Both the position numbers and the translations under genes were made by a program. Under the pieces are notes generated by a model that saw nothing but the letters and a program-made list of their open reading frames with translations, made no database searches and had not been told where the DNA came from. Below, in pieces: positions 9,501-18,163 of a DNA stretch of 64,000 bases. The number at the start of each line of letters is the position of its first letter. Position 1 is the stretch's first letter. This stretch comes from Balneolales bacterium ANBcel1 (GTDB lineage Bacteria > Bacteroidota > Rhodothermia > Balneolales > Natronogracilivirgulaceae): positions 1 to 64,000 of the forward strand of contig JARULB010000002.1 of NCBI GenBank assembly GCA_029688905.1. The letters run 5' to 3'.

Positions 9501-10661
9501 TTAACGTTCGGCTATTGGCGTCCAGGGCAGGTTCTTATCCCCCAGATAAAGCTGGCGCGGACGTATCAGCCGGTTGTTGGCCATTTGCTCCAGGAAGTGA
9601 GCGGTCCAGCCGGTCACCCTGCTCATGCCAAAGATGGCGGTATAGAGGTCAGGCTTAATCCCCATCGAATAGTAAACGGTAGCCGAGAAGAAATCCACAT
9701 TCGGGTCGATGCCTTTCTCACTCTTCATCACATTCTGGATGGTTTCCGACCACTCGTACAGATAGAGGGTATCGGTTTCTTCGGCCAACTGCTTTGAAAA
9801 TCTTTTGAGGTGCTTGGCGCGGGGATCGATGGTGCGGTAGACCCGGTGGCCGAAGCCCATGACTTTCTCTTTGGCGGCCAGGCGATCCCTGATAAAGGCC
9901 TCGACGTCGGCGTCACGGTCCAGTTTAAGCAGCATGTTCATAACGGCGGTGTTCGCGCCTCCGTGGAGGGGGCCTTTGAGCGATCCGATGGCGCCGGTAA
10001 CCGCGGAGTAGATGTCGGACTGTGTCGAACAGATGGCGCGAGCGACAAACGTGGATGCGTTCATTCCGTGCTCGGCATGGATGGTCAGGCAGATGTCCAT
10101 CATCTTCTCGGCGCTCTCACCCGGGCGTTCTCCATTAAGCATGTATAGGAAATTGTGGGCGGTGCTGCCCTCCTTCAGGGGAGCGAGAATCTCTTTGCCT
10201 TCCCTGGCACGATGGAATCCCGCTACAACGGCCGGCATCTTTGCGGTCATACGGATGGCCATGCGCTGGTTGGCGTCAGGGTCACTGGACAGGATTTCCT
10301 CATCAAAATCGGCCAGCATCGATACGGCGGTGCGCAGTACGGACATCGGCTCCGCTTCCTTGTTCGTGCTGTTCAGATAGTCTATGACCGGCTGCGGGAG
10401 ATCCCGCTCGGCAATCAGCTTTTTGTTAAGATCATCCAGCTCTTCCTGTGAAGGCAGCCTGTCGTTCCAGAGCAGAAAGGCGACCTCTTCAAATGTGGCG
10501 TTCTCAGCCAGTGTGTCAATATTGTAGCCTGCATAAATCAACTCCCCCTCTTCGCCGTTAATAGCGCTCTTGGTAGAGGTAAAAGCGACAATCCCCTCCA
10601 GCCCCCTGTTCAGGTGAGGATACTTTTCGCTGTCAATGTTTTCAAGATTTTTGCTGGTCAT
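9501..10661 (-). CDS. gltA: Citrate synthase
   Basis: 386 residues, the length of the short (dimeric type) bacterial citrate synthases; condenses acetyl-CoA with oxaloacetate at the entry of the TCA cycle. Catalytic His segments are visible: GPLHGGAN (His of the oxaloacetate site), GFGHRVYRTIDPRA, and the Asp region VDFFSATVYYSMG. RLIRPRQLYLG near the C-terminus is also typical. The start is fixed by AGGAG six bases upstream. A methylcitrate synthase cannot be excluded from sequence alone, but no other methylcitrate-cycle gene is near. The gene ends with its own hairpin terminator. Confidence 0.93.
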   Translation of the reverse strand: MTSKNLENIDSEKYPHLNRGLEGIVAFTSTKSAINGEEGELIYAGYNIDTLAENATFEEVAFLLWNDRLPSQEELDDLNKKLIAERDLPQPVIDYLNSTNKEAEPMSVLRTAVSMLADFDEEILSSDPDANQRMAIRMTAKMPAVVAGFHRAREGKEILAPLKEGSTAHNFLYMLNGERPGESAEKMMDICLTIHAEHGMNASTFVARAICSTQSDIYSAVTGAIGSLKGPLHGGANTAVMNMLLKLDRDADVEAFIRDRLAAKEKVMGFGHRVYRTIDPRAKHLKRFSKQLAEETDTLYLYEWSETIQNVMKSEKGIDPNVDFFSATVYYSMGIKPDLYTAIFGMSRVTGWTAHFLEQMANNRLIRPRQLYLGDKNLPWTPIAER

Positions 10662-10667
10662 AGAATA

Positions 10668-10672
10668 CTCCT
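10668..10672 (-). promoter_or_regulatory. Shine-Dalgarno site of citrate synthase
   Basis: On the minus strand AGGAG lies six bases before the ATG at 10661. It is one of the few clear Shine-Dalgarno sites in the window; most other starts lack one, which is normal for Bacteroidota relatives. Confidence 0.7.
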
Positions 10673-11280
10673 TGTTTCACTTGTTGGTTATGATGACGAC
10701 AGTGTGATAAAACTGATTCCGGGATAAAACGATCCGATTGTGATTGATCGGCCGAACCGCATTTTAAACTTTCGGCTTCCTGGTGAAGTTTCAATACGCA
10801 AATTATATGTGAGTGATTAACCCAAAAAAATCATCAGTCAATGATATCTACATCCCGTTAAACGCCGCTGTCTGCCGCCTGCGTTCCGCTTCACCGATTT
10901 CACTCCCCATCAGGATGCGGTTCCGATTCATCCGTCCCGATAATGCGTTCTGCTGGAGTGACTTTATTAACACGATTATACGGATAAAAGCGGTAATAAA
11001 CATCACTTGTTCCCCGATTTCGGCCGGATGGTCACATTAAAAAAAGATAATTTTGACTTTTTTCTCCTGAAAGGGACGTCCTGCAGCGCTCGCCGAAGAG
11101 CGTGCAGGTGCCGCGAAATCAGAATCTTAAGAAAATGACGTTCAGCGGGTTGAGGGAGTTGAAATAATCCTGGAAGCGCTTTACTAAAAAAATATAAATT
11201 TTGTGTGAAGAAAGAGTATTTGTAATTTATTTCTCAATCGTTAGCAAATACGCACTCAGTATGGAACCGAGAATACTACC
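10673..11280. other. Intergenic stretch upstream of citrate synthase and the RraB-like gene
   Basis: About 600 bases between two divergent genes, so it should hold both promoters. It is AT-rich in 10980-11280, with a TATAAATTTTG run near 11190-11205 that resembles but does not match the Bacteroidota -7 box (TAnnTTTG). A short open frame at 10813-11040 has no protein-like character. No RNA gene or strong hairpin was recognised. Confidence 0.5.
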
Positions 11281-11598
11281 ATGGGGAAGATCAATTCAGA
11301 ATCAGAAAGCGCACGGTTATCCGGCTATGTGAAGGCGAAGTCGGTCGGTGTCGAACGGCCGATTGTTTTTTACATTGAAATCAATGATGAAAGTTCCGCA
11401 TATTACATGGCTGCCCGGTTGCAGAAGGAACACTGGGAAGTAAATGTTATACCAACCGGCTCCTGCTGGATTTGCCTTGCGCATGCCGTTGCCACCCCGG
11501 ATCACCAGACCATCAGTGATTTGTGTGATTATCTGTCAGATTTATCGGAGTTCTACGGTGGCACGTTCAAACGGTGGGAGTTGGACTCACCGTACTGA
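11281..11598 (+). CDS. RraB-like (RNase E regulator B family) protein
   Basis: 105 residues. The pattern fits the small alpha/beta RraB domain: a central strand RPIVFYIEIN, a helix with AARLQKEHWEVNVI, a W-x-C-L-A strand (CWICLAHAVATPD), a long helix with LCDYLSDLSEFYGG and the closing GGTFKRWEL, which is like the GG-x-[YF]-D-G-W ending of the family. RraB proteins bind RNase E and change which transcripts it cuts. Whether this protein acts on an RNase E/G here is not shown. The gene ends 10 bases before mazG and is probably co-transcribed with it. Confidence 0.65.
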   Translation: MGKINSESESARLSGYVKAKSVGVERPIVFYIEINDESSAYYMAARLQKEHWEVNVIPTGSCWICLAHAVATPDHQTISDLCDYLSDLSEFYGGTFKRWELDSPY

Positions 11599-11608
11599 AC
11601 CGCAATGC

Positions 11609-12385
11609 ATGGCTGAAAAACGAACACCAACCCGCAGTTTTAACGACCTTGTTGAGATAATGGCGATACTCCGGAAGGAGTGTCCATGGGACCGCAAACA
11701 GACCCATGAATCCATAAAGGACCTGATGGTCGAAGAAATTTATGAAGCGATCGAAGCGATCGACAACGACGACCCCGCCGAGCTTCGCAAAGAGCTCGGT
11801 GACCTTCTCCTTCACGTCGTCTTCCATACCGAGATAGCGAGAGAGGCCGGCCGGTTCGATATCGGCGAAGTCATTTACGGCATCCAGGAGAAACTGATCC
11901 GGCGCCATCCCCACGTGTTTTCCGATACCGTTGCCGGGGATTCCGAAACGGTCGTGCGCAACTGGGAGGATCTTAAAATGAAGGAGGCCGAACGTTCCTC
12001 GGTACTCCAGGGAGTGCCCGATACCCTGCCTGCGCTCATCAAGGCGCAACGGATGCAGGACAAGGCCGCGGCCGTCGGTTTCGACTGGAACACCTGGCAG
12101 CAGGCCTGGCCCAAACTCATCGAGGAGATCGAAGAGTTTCGTCAGGCGGCCGAATCCGGCAACGAAGAGGAGAAAGCCGGGGAGTTCGGCGACCTGCTTT
12201 TCTCCCTGGTGAACGTCGGCAGGCTGGCCGGCCTGAACGTCGAAGACTGTCTGCGCCTGACCAACCGGAAGTTCAAATACCGGTTTCAGCATATCGAAAA
12301 AGTGCTCAGCGAAGAAGGGAGGAATATCAAGGATACCCCCCTCGAAGAGATGGATAAAATCTGGGAAGAAGCCAAGTCGCTGTAG
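11609..12385 (+). CDS. mazG: Nucleoside triphosphate pyrophosphohydrolase MazG
   Basis: 258 residues from the ATG at 11609. Two tandem MazG domains are visible. The first has CPWDRKQTHESIKDLMVEE, EEIYEAIEAI and KELGDLLLHVVFH, i.e. the ExxE...ExxD metal-binding helices; the second has DWNTWQQAW, EEIEEFRQA and EFGDLLFSLVNVGR. This arrangement is that of the housekeeping enzyme that removes aberrant NTPs by converting them to NMP and pyrophosphate. An upstream extension of the frame is open but belongs to the RraB-like gene in another frame, so the start at MAEKRTPTRSF is preferred. Confidence 0.93.
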   Translation: MAEKRTPTRSFNDLVEIMAILRKECPWDRKQTHESIKDLMVEEIYEAIEAIDNDDPAELRKELGDLLLHVVFHTEIAREAGRFDIGEVIYGIQEKLIRRHPHVFSDTVAGDSETVVRNWEDLKMKEAERSSVLQGVPDTLPALIKAQRMQDKAAAVGFDWNTWQQAWPKLIEEIEEFRQAAESGNEEEKAGEFGDLLFSLVNVGRLAGLNVEDCLRLTNRKFKYRFQHIEKVLSEEGRNIKDTPLEEMDKIWEEAKSL

Positions 12386-12485
12386 GACGCGGCTCATACC
12401 CCGGCGCCGGTGTTATCGCTTCCGCAATGTCTGCCCCCGGTGAGGCCGGTCCCGGGGATGCTGTTGCCATTGCTGCCGTCCCGGT

Positions 12486-13895
12486 TCAGGGGTAATTCCG
12501 CCGGATCACTTCCCGAAGCAGGTGCGTCTGCATCTCCTGTTTCTGGGCGGCGGGGAAGAGGATGTTGTTGAGAATCAGCCGGTAACCGGGACTGTTGGGG
12601 AACAGGTCCAGCTCGGTCGGCGGGTCGCCCACCCGATGCGTATAATCCTCGGGATCGTGTCCGCCGTAAAACGTAAAAAAGCCTTCCCCCAGGTTTCCGT
12701 GGATGTACTTGATCTCATTGCGGCCGGGCGCCTCGGCCAGCACCACCACATTGCTTTTGATGGTCTCCTTGCGGAACGCCGTAGTCTGGCCGTAGAACCC
12801 CTTGATGCTGCTTACGTGATTCTGGGTGAGCATCGTGGGCACGGGATCCCATTTCGCCGAAAAATTGAACAGGGTGAAATAATCCATCTCTTCATCCACC
12901 TGTGCCATGCGTTCCTGGACATTCGGAATATCGATATTCGCGTGCCGGTACTCGGCGGGATCCAGAGTGACCTCAAAGTTTTCAAAGGCCAGGGTCCGGG
13001 AGAAGTCCAGCTTCTCGTTGGCATCCGGATCGGCGGGACGGCCGTCCAGTTCAACGGGTACGATGTCGGTTTCCGCTGCGGCCAGGGCGATATCAAACGT
13101 ATCTGCGCCCGAGCACATGGCAAACAGGAATCCGCCCTCGCGGATATAATCTTTGATGGTGAGCACCACGGCCAGCTTCATATCGGCTACCTTTGAAAAC
13201 CCGAGATTGGTTGCCATCTCCTCCAGGTCGCGAACCTGCCGGATATACCAGGGCTGATTGCGGTACACGGCCCAGAACTTGCCGTGCTGCCCGGTGAAGT
13301 CTTCATGGTGGAGATGCAGCCAGTCGAACTCATCAAGCGCCCCGTCCAGAATTTCTTCGTTGTACAGGGTTTCGTAGGGCACTTCGGCGTAGGTGAGCGC
13401 AAGGGTCACGGCATCGTCCCAGGGCAGGGTGTGGTCGGGGGTGTAGACCGCGATTCGCGGGGCTTCCTCGAGCTCAACCACCGACATGTTCACATTGGGG
13501 CGCTCCACCTCCTCGATGATGCTGTTTGCACGCCCGGCGGAAATCTCCTCGATCGAAACGCCGCGCACCCGGCTTCGGCGGATGATGTTGTCGCTTCGCG
13601 GAGCCAGGAAGCTTCCGCCGCGATAGTTCAGGAGCCATTTTCCGTTATGCCCGTCCTCCAGATGCTGGTAGATGACACCGTAGGCCTTCAGATGGTTGCG
13701 CTGGCTGTCGTCCATGGGAATGAGCACCCAGCCGGACTGCGCCTGGACCTGGACGGAGGCCGCCATGAACAGCAGCAGCGCCGGCAACAGCATCAGCAAT
13801 GCAAACAATTTTCTCCGGGCACGCGGGGAGCGGACACCGGAGCGGTCGCCGGTCGCTGTTGCGGCGGAAACGGGGATGAAGGTCAATGAAGTCAT
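12486..13895 (-). CDS. Secreted ThuA/GATase-like protein of unknown function
   Basis: 469 residues from the ATG at 13895 (a TTG at 13904 is the alternative). A long basic N-terminus is followed by a hydrophobic helix ending in QVQAQ, consistent with a signal peptide. The mature part starts WVLIPMDDSQRNHLKAYG; from about residue 145 it reads APRIAVYTPDHTLPWDD, DEFDWLHLHHEDFTG and REGGFLFAMCSGADTFD, which is like ThuA or class I glutamine-amidotransferase folds with a Cys in a CSG elbow. Homologues in related phyla often carry the name asparagine synthetase B, but the SGGxDS ATP-pyrophosphatase motif is absent, so that name should not be used. It starts 29 bases after the TPR gene and is likely in one operon with it. 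Function unknown. Confidence 0.6.
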   Translation of the reverse strand: MTSLTFIPVSAATATGDRSGVRSPRARRKLFALLMLLPALLLFMAASVQVQAQSGWVLIPMDDSQRNHLKAYGVIYQHLEDGHNGKWLLNYRGGSFLAPRSDNIIRRSRVRGVSIEEISAGRANSIIEEVERPNVNMSVVELEEAPRIAVYTPDHTLPWDDAVTLALTYAEVPYETLYNEEILDGALDEFDWLHLHHEDFTGQHGKFWAVYRNQPWYIRQVRDLEEMATNLGFSKVADMKLAVVLTIKDYIREGGFLFAMCSGADTFDIALAAAETDIVPVELDGRPADPDANEKLDFSRTLAFENFEVTLDPAEYRHANIDIPNVQERMAQVDEEMDYFTLFNFSAKWDPVPTMLTQNHVSSIKGFYGQTTAFRKETIKSNVVVLAEAPGRNEIKYIHGNLGEGFFTFYGGHDPEDYTHRVGDPPTELDLFPNSPGYRLILNNILFPAAQKQEMQTHLLREVIRRNYP

Positions 13896-13924
13896 AGATC
13901 TCAAATTGATTCAGGTTTTGCAAC

Positions 13925-16048
13925 TCATGACAAGGCGTCCTGCTCCAGTCTGCGAATCCGCTCTCTGGCAAAATCCGCGAAATAGCCGTCGGGATAGTGC
14001 ATCAGCAGCTCCTCGTAGTAGTCCACAAGCGTGTCGGGCGACAGGGTTGCCGTGGCCAGTCCCGTTCCGTCAAACAGCGGAATCTCGGAACCGAACAGCG
14101 TTTCCAGAAGCTCTTCCGGGGGGATGCCTCCCGAGGAGGCAAGTTCGCCGTCACTGCGCTCCCTCTGTTCAAACAGGAGTTCCGCCAGACGAGCGCGCTC
14201 CCAGAGCAGGCGTTCACCGGGATTCTGCCGGGACGATGGGCGGCGCGTATGCCGGTCAATCACAAGAAAGGCCGTTTCCGGATGAATCTGGCGAAGGCTG
14301 CGGGTAAGCAGCAAAATGCTCTCACCGTGTACCGGTGCCGATGACGGTTCGCCCATGGCCGGTGCCAGCAGGGAGGCGGCACCCGTGTAGTCCCCGGTAT
14401 CGTAGCGGTACCGGGCTTCCGAATAGCGGCGCAGTTCCCGGTGCATATCCTGTCCCGGATCATTTTCGACGTAGGCGGTCTGAATCATGTGGCGGAGGCG
14501 CAGCGCGTTGTTGGCGAAAAACGAGTGATTCTCGCGCTCCAGCGAGCGCAGTTGCAGCCGGGCGTAGGTGAAATCGCCGTTATAGAAATCGCCCAGGCCG
14601 AGGTAGTAGCGGCTTTTCTCCGAGAGGTTGCCGCTGCCGCCGATGCGGGTACTCCGGGTCAGTGCCACCCGCGCCAGCGAAAACTCACCCCGGAAGAGCA
14701 GAATTCGTCCCTCGACATACGCCATCGCAGCCTTTTCGTCACTGGTGCGGGCGATTTGCTCCATTTTGGCGTGATAGGTTTCGGCGCGTTCCGGATCCTT
14801 GAGATGATCCAGGGCCAGTTCGGCCTGCATCATCAGGGTCTGGATGATCCGGTCATAGCGCGGGAAACGTTCGGTGAGCCGTTCAATGGTGTCGAACGCC
14901 TTGCGGTACAGGGAATCGGCCGCGCCGCCGAAATCGCGGTTGGTGTCGATCAGATGATCGGCCCACGCCCGGTAGGTGCTTGAAAGCTCCTCAAAGCTGC
15001 GTGCCTGCAGCGGGTGATTCTCCAGGTCGAGATAATAGGTAAAGGCCTGTTCGGCCCATTCGAACTGCTGCTGGGTGCGCAGGCGGCGGCCCGTCTGGAA
15101 AAGAATATGCTGCTCATTCTCGCCGCGGCGTTCGAGGGCCTGTGCCGCAGCGTAAGCCCGGCGGTAGAGGCCGCGCTCCATATTCAGCCACACCAGGAAG
15201 TTGCGGTATGCCACATCCGGTTCACTGCCGGGTGACTGCCTTTCCGCCCGTTCCCCGGCAAGCATGATCGCGGTGTCATAAAGCGCACGCTCATCGTAAT
15301 TGAGCAGCTGACGCTGGATTCTGCTCATGCTGGAAGGGTCGTTGCCAAGCAGATCCAGATACTCCCGCATGGCCTCCTCGAAATTGCGCACGGAGAGGTG
15401 GTTTGACGCGATTTCGTGCGTGAACAGCGAAGGCTCACCAAGCTGTTGTCGTGCCTGTTCATAGACATCGATGGCTCTTTCGTATTCACGACGCTCATTC
15501 AGTATAGACGCCACCCTCCGGTATGCGTGCAGGTTTTCGGCATGGTCATCCAACACACTCTGCCAGGCGGCGTAAGCCTCTTCGGAACGGTCCGCGTAAT
15601 GGAGAATTTCACCGAACCGAACCCGCGTGTTGATGTCGCTGGAGTACCGGTCAAGGCGCCGTTGGGTGATTTCAAGCGCCTCATCATATCGTTGCAAGCT
15701 GACCAGCGCGCTGACGGCCCGGTCGTACACCGCGTAGGAGCGGGGATTATCTTCCAGAAGCTGTTTGAAAACTTCATACGCCTCTTCATATTCCCCGGCG
15801 TTGAGCAGCCGGTTGCCCAGTGCGTACTCGTCGGGGTTCTGTGCCTGGAGTCCCGGAGGGATGAACAGGGATGCCGCAATGAGGATCACCGCCAGAAGAT
15901 AGCCCGGCAGGCGCAACGAGGTGCTGCCGGAAACGATCCCGTTATCACTGACCACGGAAGAGGTATCCGCCGGCCGGCGGGAGTCCGGTTGCGGAACGTT
16001 CATGACTGCGGCGGATCTGATCGGGCTCATGTTGGTTTCAGTGGACAT
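13925..16048 (-). CDS. Exported tetratricopeptide repeat protein
   Basis: About 707 residues from the ATG at 16048; ATGs at 16030 and 16003 are also possible because the N-terminal ~50 residues look unstructured. A hydrophobic segment (YLLAVILIAASLFIPPGLQAQ) is a signal peptide with a likely AQA cut. The rest is almost all helical TPR-like repeats, e.g. ALGNRLLNAGEYEEAYEVF, AVSALVSLQRYDEALEI and YYLGLGDFYNGDFTYARL. Such proteins act as periplasmic scaffolds. Its operon with the ThuA-like secreted protein suggests the two work together outside the cytoplasm. Confidence 0.8.
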   Translation of the reverse strand: MSTETNMSPIRSAAVMNVPQPDSRRPADTSSVVSDNGIVSGSTSLRLPGYLLAVILIAASLFIPPGLQAQNPDEYALGNRLLNAGEYEEAYEVFKQLLEDNPRSYAVYDRAVSALVSLQRYDEALEITQRRLDRYSSDINTRVRFGEILHYADRSEEAYAAWQSVLDDHAENLHAYRRVASILNERREYERAIDVYEQARQQLGEPSLFTHEIASNHLSVRNFEEAMREYLDLLGNDPSSMSRIQRQLLNYDERALYDTAIMLAGERAERQSPGSEPDVAYRNFLVWLNMERGLYRRAYAAAQALERRGENEQHILFQTGRRLRTQQQFEWAEQAFTYYLDLENHPLQARSFEELSSTYRAWADHLIDTNRDFGGAADSLYRKAFDTIERLTERFPRYDRIIQTLMMQAELALDHLKDPERAETYHAKMEQIARTSDEKAAMAYVEGRILLFRGEFSLARVALTRSTRIGGSGNLSEKSRYYLGLGDFYNGDFTYARLQLRSLERENHSFFANNALRLRHMIQTAYVENDPGQDMHRELRRYSEARYRYDTGDYTGAASLLAPAMGEPSSAPVHGESILLLTRSLRQIHPETAFLVIDRHTRRPSSRQNPGERLLWERARLAELLFEQRERSDGELASSGGIPPEELLETLFGSEIPLFDGTGLATATLSPDTLVDYYEELLMHYPDGYFADFARERIRRLEQDALS

Positions 16049-16161
16049 TAAGAAAGATGTTGTCGGCAAAAAAAAGGTCGCGGCACAATGGTCGCTTCAG
16101 CCCGGCGGGTCCGCTTACGGCGGAAGGCCTCAGGGCACCGGGCGGAGGAACAGGCCGGCGC

Positions 16162-16794
16162 TCAGGAAGCGCCGGTGGCGGGCTGTCCGAAAGGAGTAAC
16201 GACACCGGGGGCCAGCTTATTGACCTCCCGGTAAAATCGAAACAGGGGAAATCCCACAACATTATAATAATCGCCGTTGATTCCCTTCACGAACAGCGCG
16301 CCGAGGTCATCCTGTATGCCGTAGGCACCGGCCTTGTCCATGGGGCTGCCGCTTTCGATGTAGGCACGGATTTCATCGTCGGAGAGCGTTCCGAAGGTAA
16401 CATCGGTGCGTTCGTGGAAGACGCGTTGCTTAGGCTGTCGCCCTTCACCGGTGAGGATGAGCGCCACGCCGGTGAACACCTGGTGGGTCCGGCCGCTGAG
16501 AGAGCGCAACATCGCAGCGGCATGGCCCGCGTCTTCCGGTTTCCCGAGTATCTCGCGATCCCGGACAACCAGCGTGTCGGCCCCGATAACGAGCGCGGAT
16601 CGGTGTGCGAACCGTTTTTCCGCCACCATGCGCGCCTTGGCGAGCGCGAGCTCTTCCACAACCGTCTCGGGATCGGTATCGGGCGTAACCGACTCCTCGA
16701 ATGCGGCGGGGACCACTTCAAAAGTTACACCGATCTGGCGGAGAAGCAGCCGTCTGCGCGGACTGGACGAAGCCAGTATGATCTGAACGGGCAT
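16162..16794 (-). CDS. maf: Maf family nucleotide pyrophosphatase
   Basis: 210 residues from the ATG at 16794 (MPVQIILASSSPRRRLLL); the frame extends 14 codons upstream but homology begins here. Diagnostic Maf segments are ASSSPRR at the N-terminus, GADTLV, GKP(E)DAGHA, HQVFTGV, DKAGAYGIQ and GDYYNVVGFPL. Maf enzymes hydrolyse non-canonical or modified NTPs, mostly dTTP/UTP in the YhdE subgroup, and are sometimes linked to septum inhibition. The gene ends 113 bases before the TPR gene start on the same strand. Confidence 0.93.
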   Translation of the reverse strand: MPVQIILASSSPRRRLLLRQIGVTFEVVPAAFEESVTPDTDPETVVEELALAKARMVAEKRFAHRSALVIGADTLVVRDREILGKPEDAGHAAAMLRSLSGRTHQVFTGVALILTGEGRQPKQRVFHERTDVTFGTLSDDEIRAYIESGSPMDKAGAYGIQDDLGALFVKGINGDYYNVVGFPLFRFYREVNKLAPGVVTPFGQPATGAS

Positions 16795-17049
16795 GGATTT
16801 GATTACGGTTTGGATACGGGGGATTTCTTCGGTCAAAGGGCAAATGATACGAATAATTCACGTATTTTGATCGTAAAGATAAAAAAAACAGCCGGCGACT
16901 GTTGTCCGCTCCGGCACGCCGGTCAATACGGATCACCGGTCAGCACGGCACTCCGCTCAGCAAGTTTCGCCGGAAAGCACGGATCGCCGGCAACCCGGCG
17001 AAACGACATCTGCCCGGTCTGTCTTCAAGTAACCAAAAGGTGCCTCATC

Positions 17050-17805
17050 GTGAACCAACCGAATTCAGCGTCCCGATCTTTTCATGAACGTGCCGAAAGC
17101 TATGCCCTGGAGATGACCATGGCCGAAACGGATCTGTTGCGCGAGCTTCGCGAAGCCACGGCGCGGGAGCTCCGGTACGACGACATGCTCAGCGGACCCC
17201 TCGCCGGGACGTTGCTTCATCTGCTCGCTGGTGCCTGCAATGCCCGGCGAGCCCTGGAAATCGGTACGTTCACCGGCTACGCCACCCTGCAGATGGCCAT
17301 GGCGCTTCCGCCAGACGGGCTCCTGTTTACTTGCGAGTCCAATGACAAGTACGCGGCCATTGCCGAACGCTTTTTCCGGCGCTACCGGGAGGAGGGAGGA
17401 AAGGCGGAAATCCGGTTGTTGCGAGGCCCGGCCCTGGCTACCCTCAGCGAAGAAGCGGAACTCAAAGAGCACCCCTTCGATTTCATATTTCTGGATGCCG
17501 ACAAGGAGGCATACCCCGACTATTACGAGCGGTTGATTCCCCTGTTGCGGCCCGGCGGCATGCTGGTGGTTGACAACGCTTTCTGGGGGGGAAAGGTGTG
17601 GGAGGGGGGCGGAGGAGAGAAAGCCGGTGCCGGAGCCATCGCCCGGGAGGTTTTCACGGGATCGGTTGACCGCAAGGCCGCCGCCATAGACCGCCTCAAC
17701 CGGATCATTGCGGCAGATCCGCGCGTGGAGAATGTGCTGCTGCCGGTCAGAGACGGTATGCATCTGATTCGCAAACGCATACAGGTGTCAACCGGCGATG
17801 GATAA
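17050..17805 (+). CDS. SAM-dependent O-methyltransferase (caffeoyl-CoA OMT-like)
   Basis: About 251 residues from a GTG at 17050 preceded by an AAAAGG stretch; an ATG at 17113 is the alternative. The frame is open far upstream but that sequence is opposite to maf and not protein-like. The SAM-binding loop is ALEIGTFTGYATLQMA; the metal/SAM acidic motif is DFIFLDADKEAYPDYYE, followed by GGMLVVDNAFWGGKV. These match the metal-dependent small OMT family that methylates catechol-type hydroxyls. The substrate is not known. It stands alone between maf (divergent) and the FadL porin. Confidence 0.88.
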   Translation: MNQPNSASRSFHERAESYALEMTMAETDLLRELREATARELRYDDMLSGPLAGTLLHLLAGACNARRALEIGTFTGYATLQMAMALPPDGLLFTCESNDKYAAIAERFFRRYREEGGKAEIRLLRGPALATLSEEAELKEHPFDFIFLDADKEAYPDYYERLIPLLRPGGMLVVDNAFWGGKVWEGGGGEKAGAGAIAREVFTGSVDRKAAAIDRLNRIIAADPRVENVLLPVRDGMHLIRKRIQVSTGDG

Positions 17806-18163
17806 CCGTCCAAAAAAGCGCTTAGAAAATAATTGGCATATCACCGGCAAACTTTTAAATTAGGACAGTTTGCAAGGTAAGCCGGACGGATAATGCAGGG
17901 GTTTGCATTGGGCCGCGCCGGGGTTTTTGTGAAGTGGGGGCAAGGAAAACGGAGAACATGTGCCGTTTGCACGCCTTTTAGCCTTGTATCATTCAAATAA
18001 TTTCAAACTGTCCTGAATCGGTCTTTTGTCCTGTGAAGCCGCCGGCAGAATCAATAAGGATGCAGCTCGTAATCCATCCATGGAAAACAATACGCTCCGG
18101 GGACCGGTACATGCGTTCGGGCTGTGTCGTCAGGCATAGTTAAACCATAAAAAAATCAAGCAC
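17806..18163. repeat. Intergenic region with a widely spaced inverted repeat
   Basis: AGGACAGTTTG at 17862-17872 is repeated inverted as CAAACTGTCCT at 18004-18014, eleven perfect bases with about 130 bases between. There is no open frame of interest and no transposase. It lies in front of the FadL-type porin gene and should contain its promoter. An AAGCGCTT core at 17816-17823 is too short to call an operator. Confidence 0.4.

Noticed and set aside
10813-11040. Small open frame of 75 codons upstream of the RraB-like gene
   Set aside because: Composition is not protein-like and it lies in a divergent promoter region.
11171-11184. Second LacI/CRE-like site (AAGCGCTT core)
   Set aside because: Only the central eight bases are palindromic; the same core at 17816-17823 shows that it occurs by chance.
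12486-13895. Candidate lasso cyclase (asparagine-synthetase-like) for the RiPP region
   Set aside because: The protein is exported and lacks the SGGxDS ATP-pyrophosphatase motif and the glutaminase fold; it is also 13 kb from the nearest RiPP gene.
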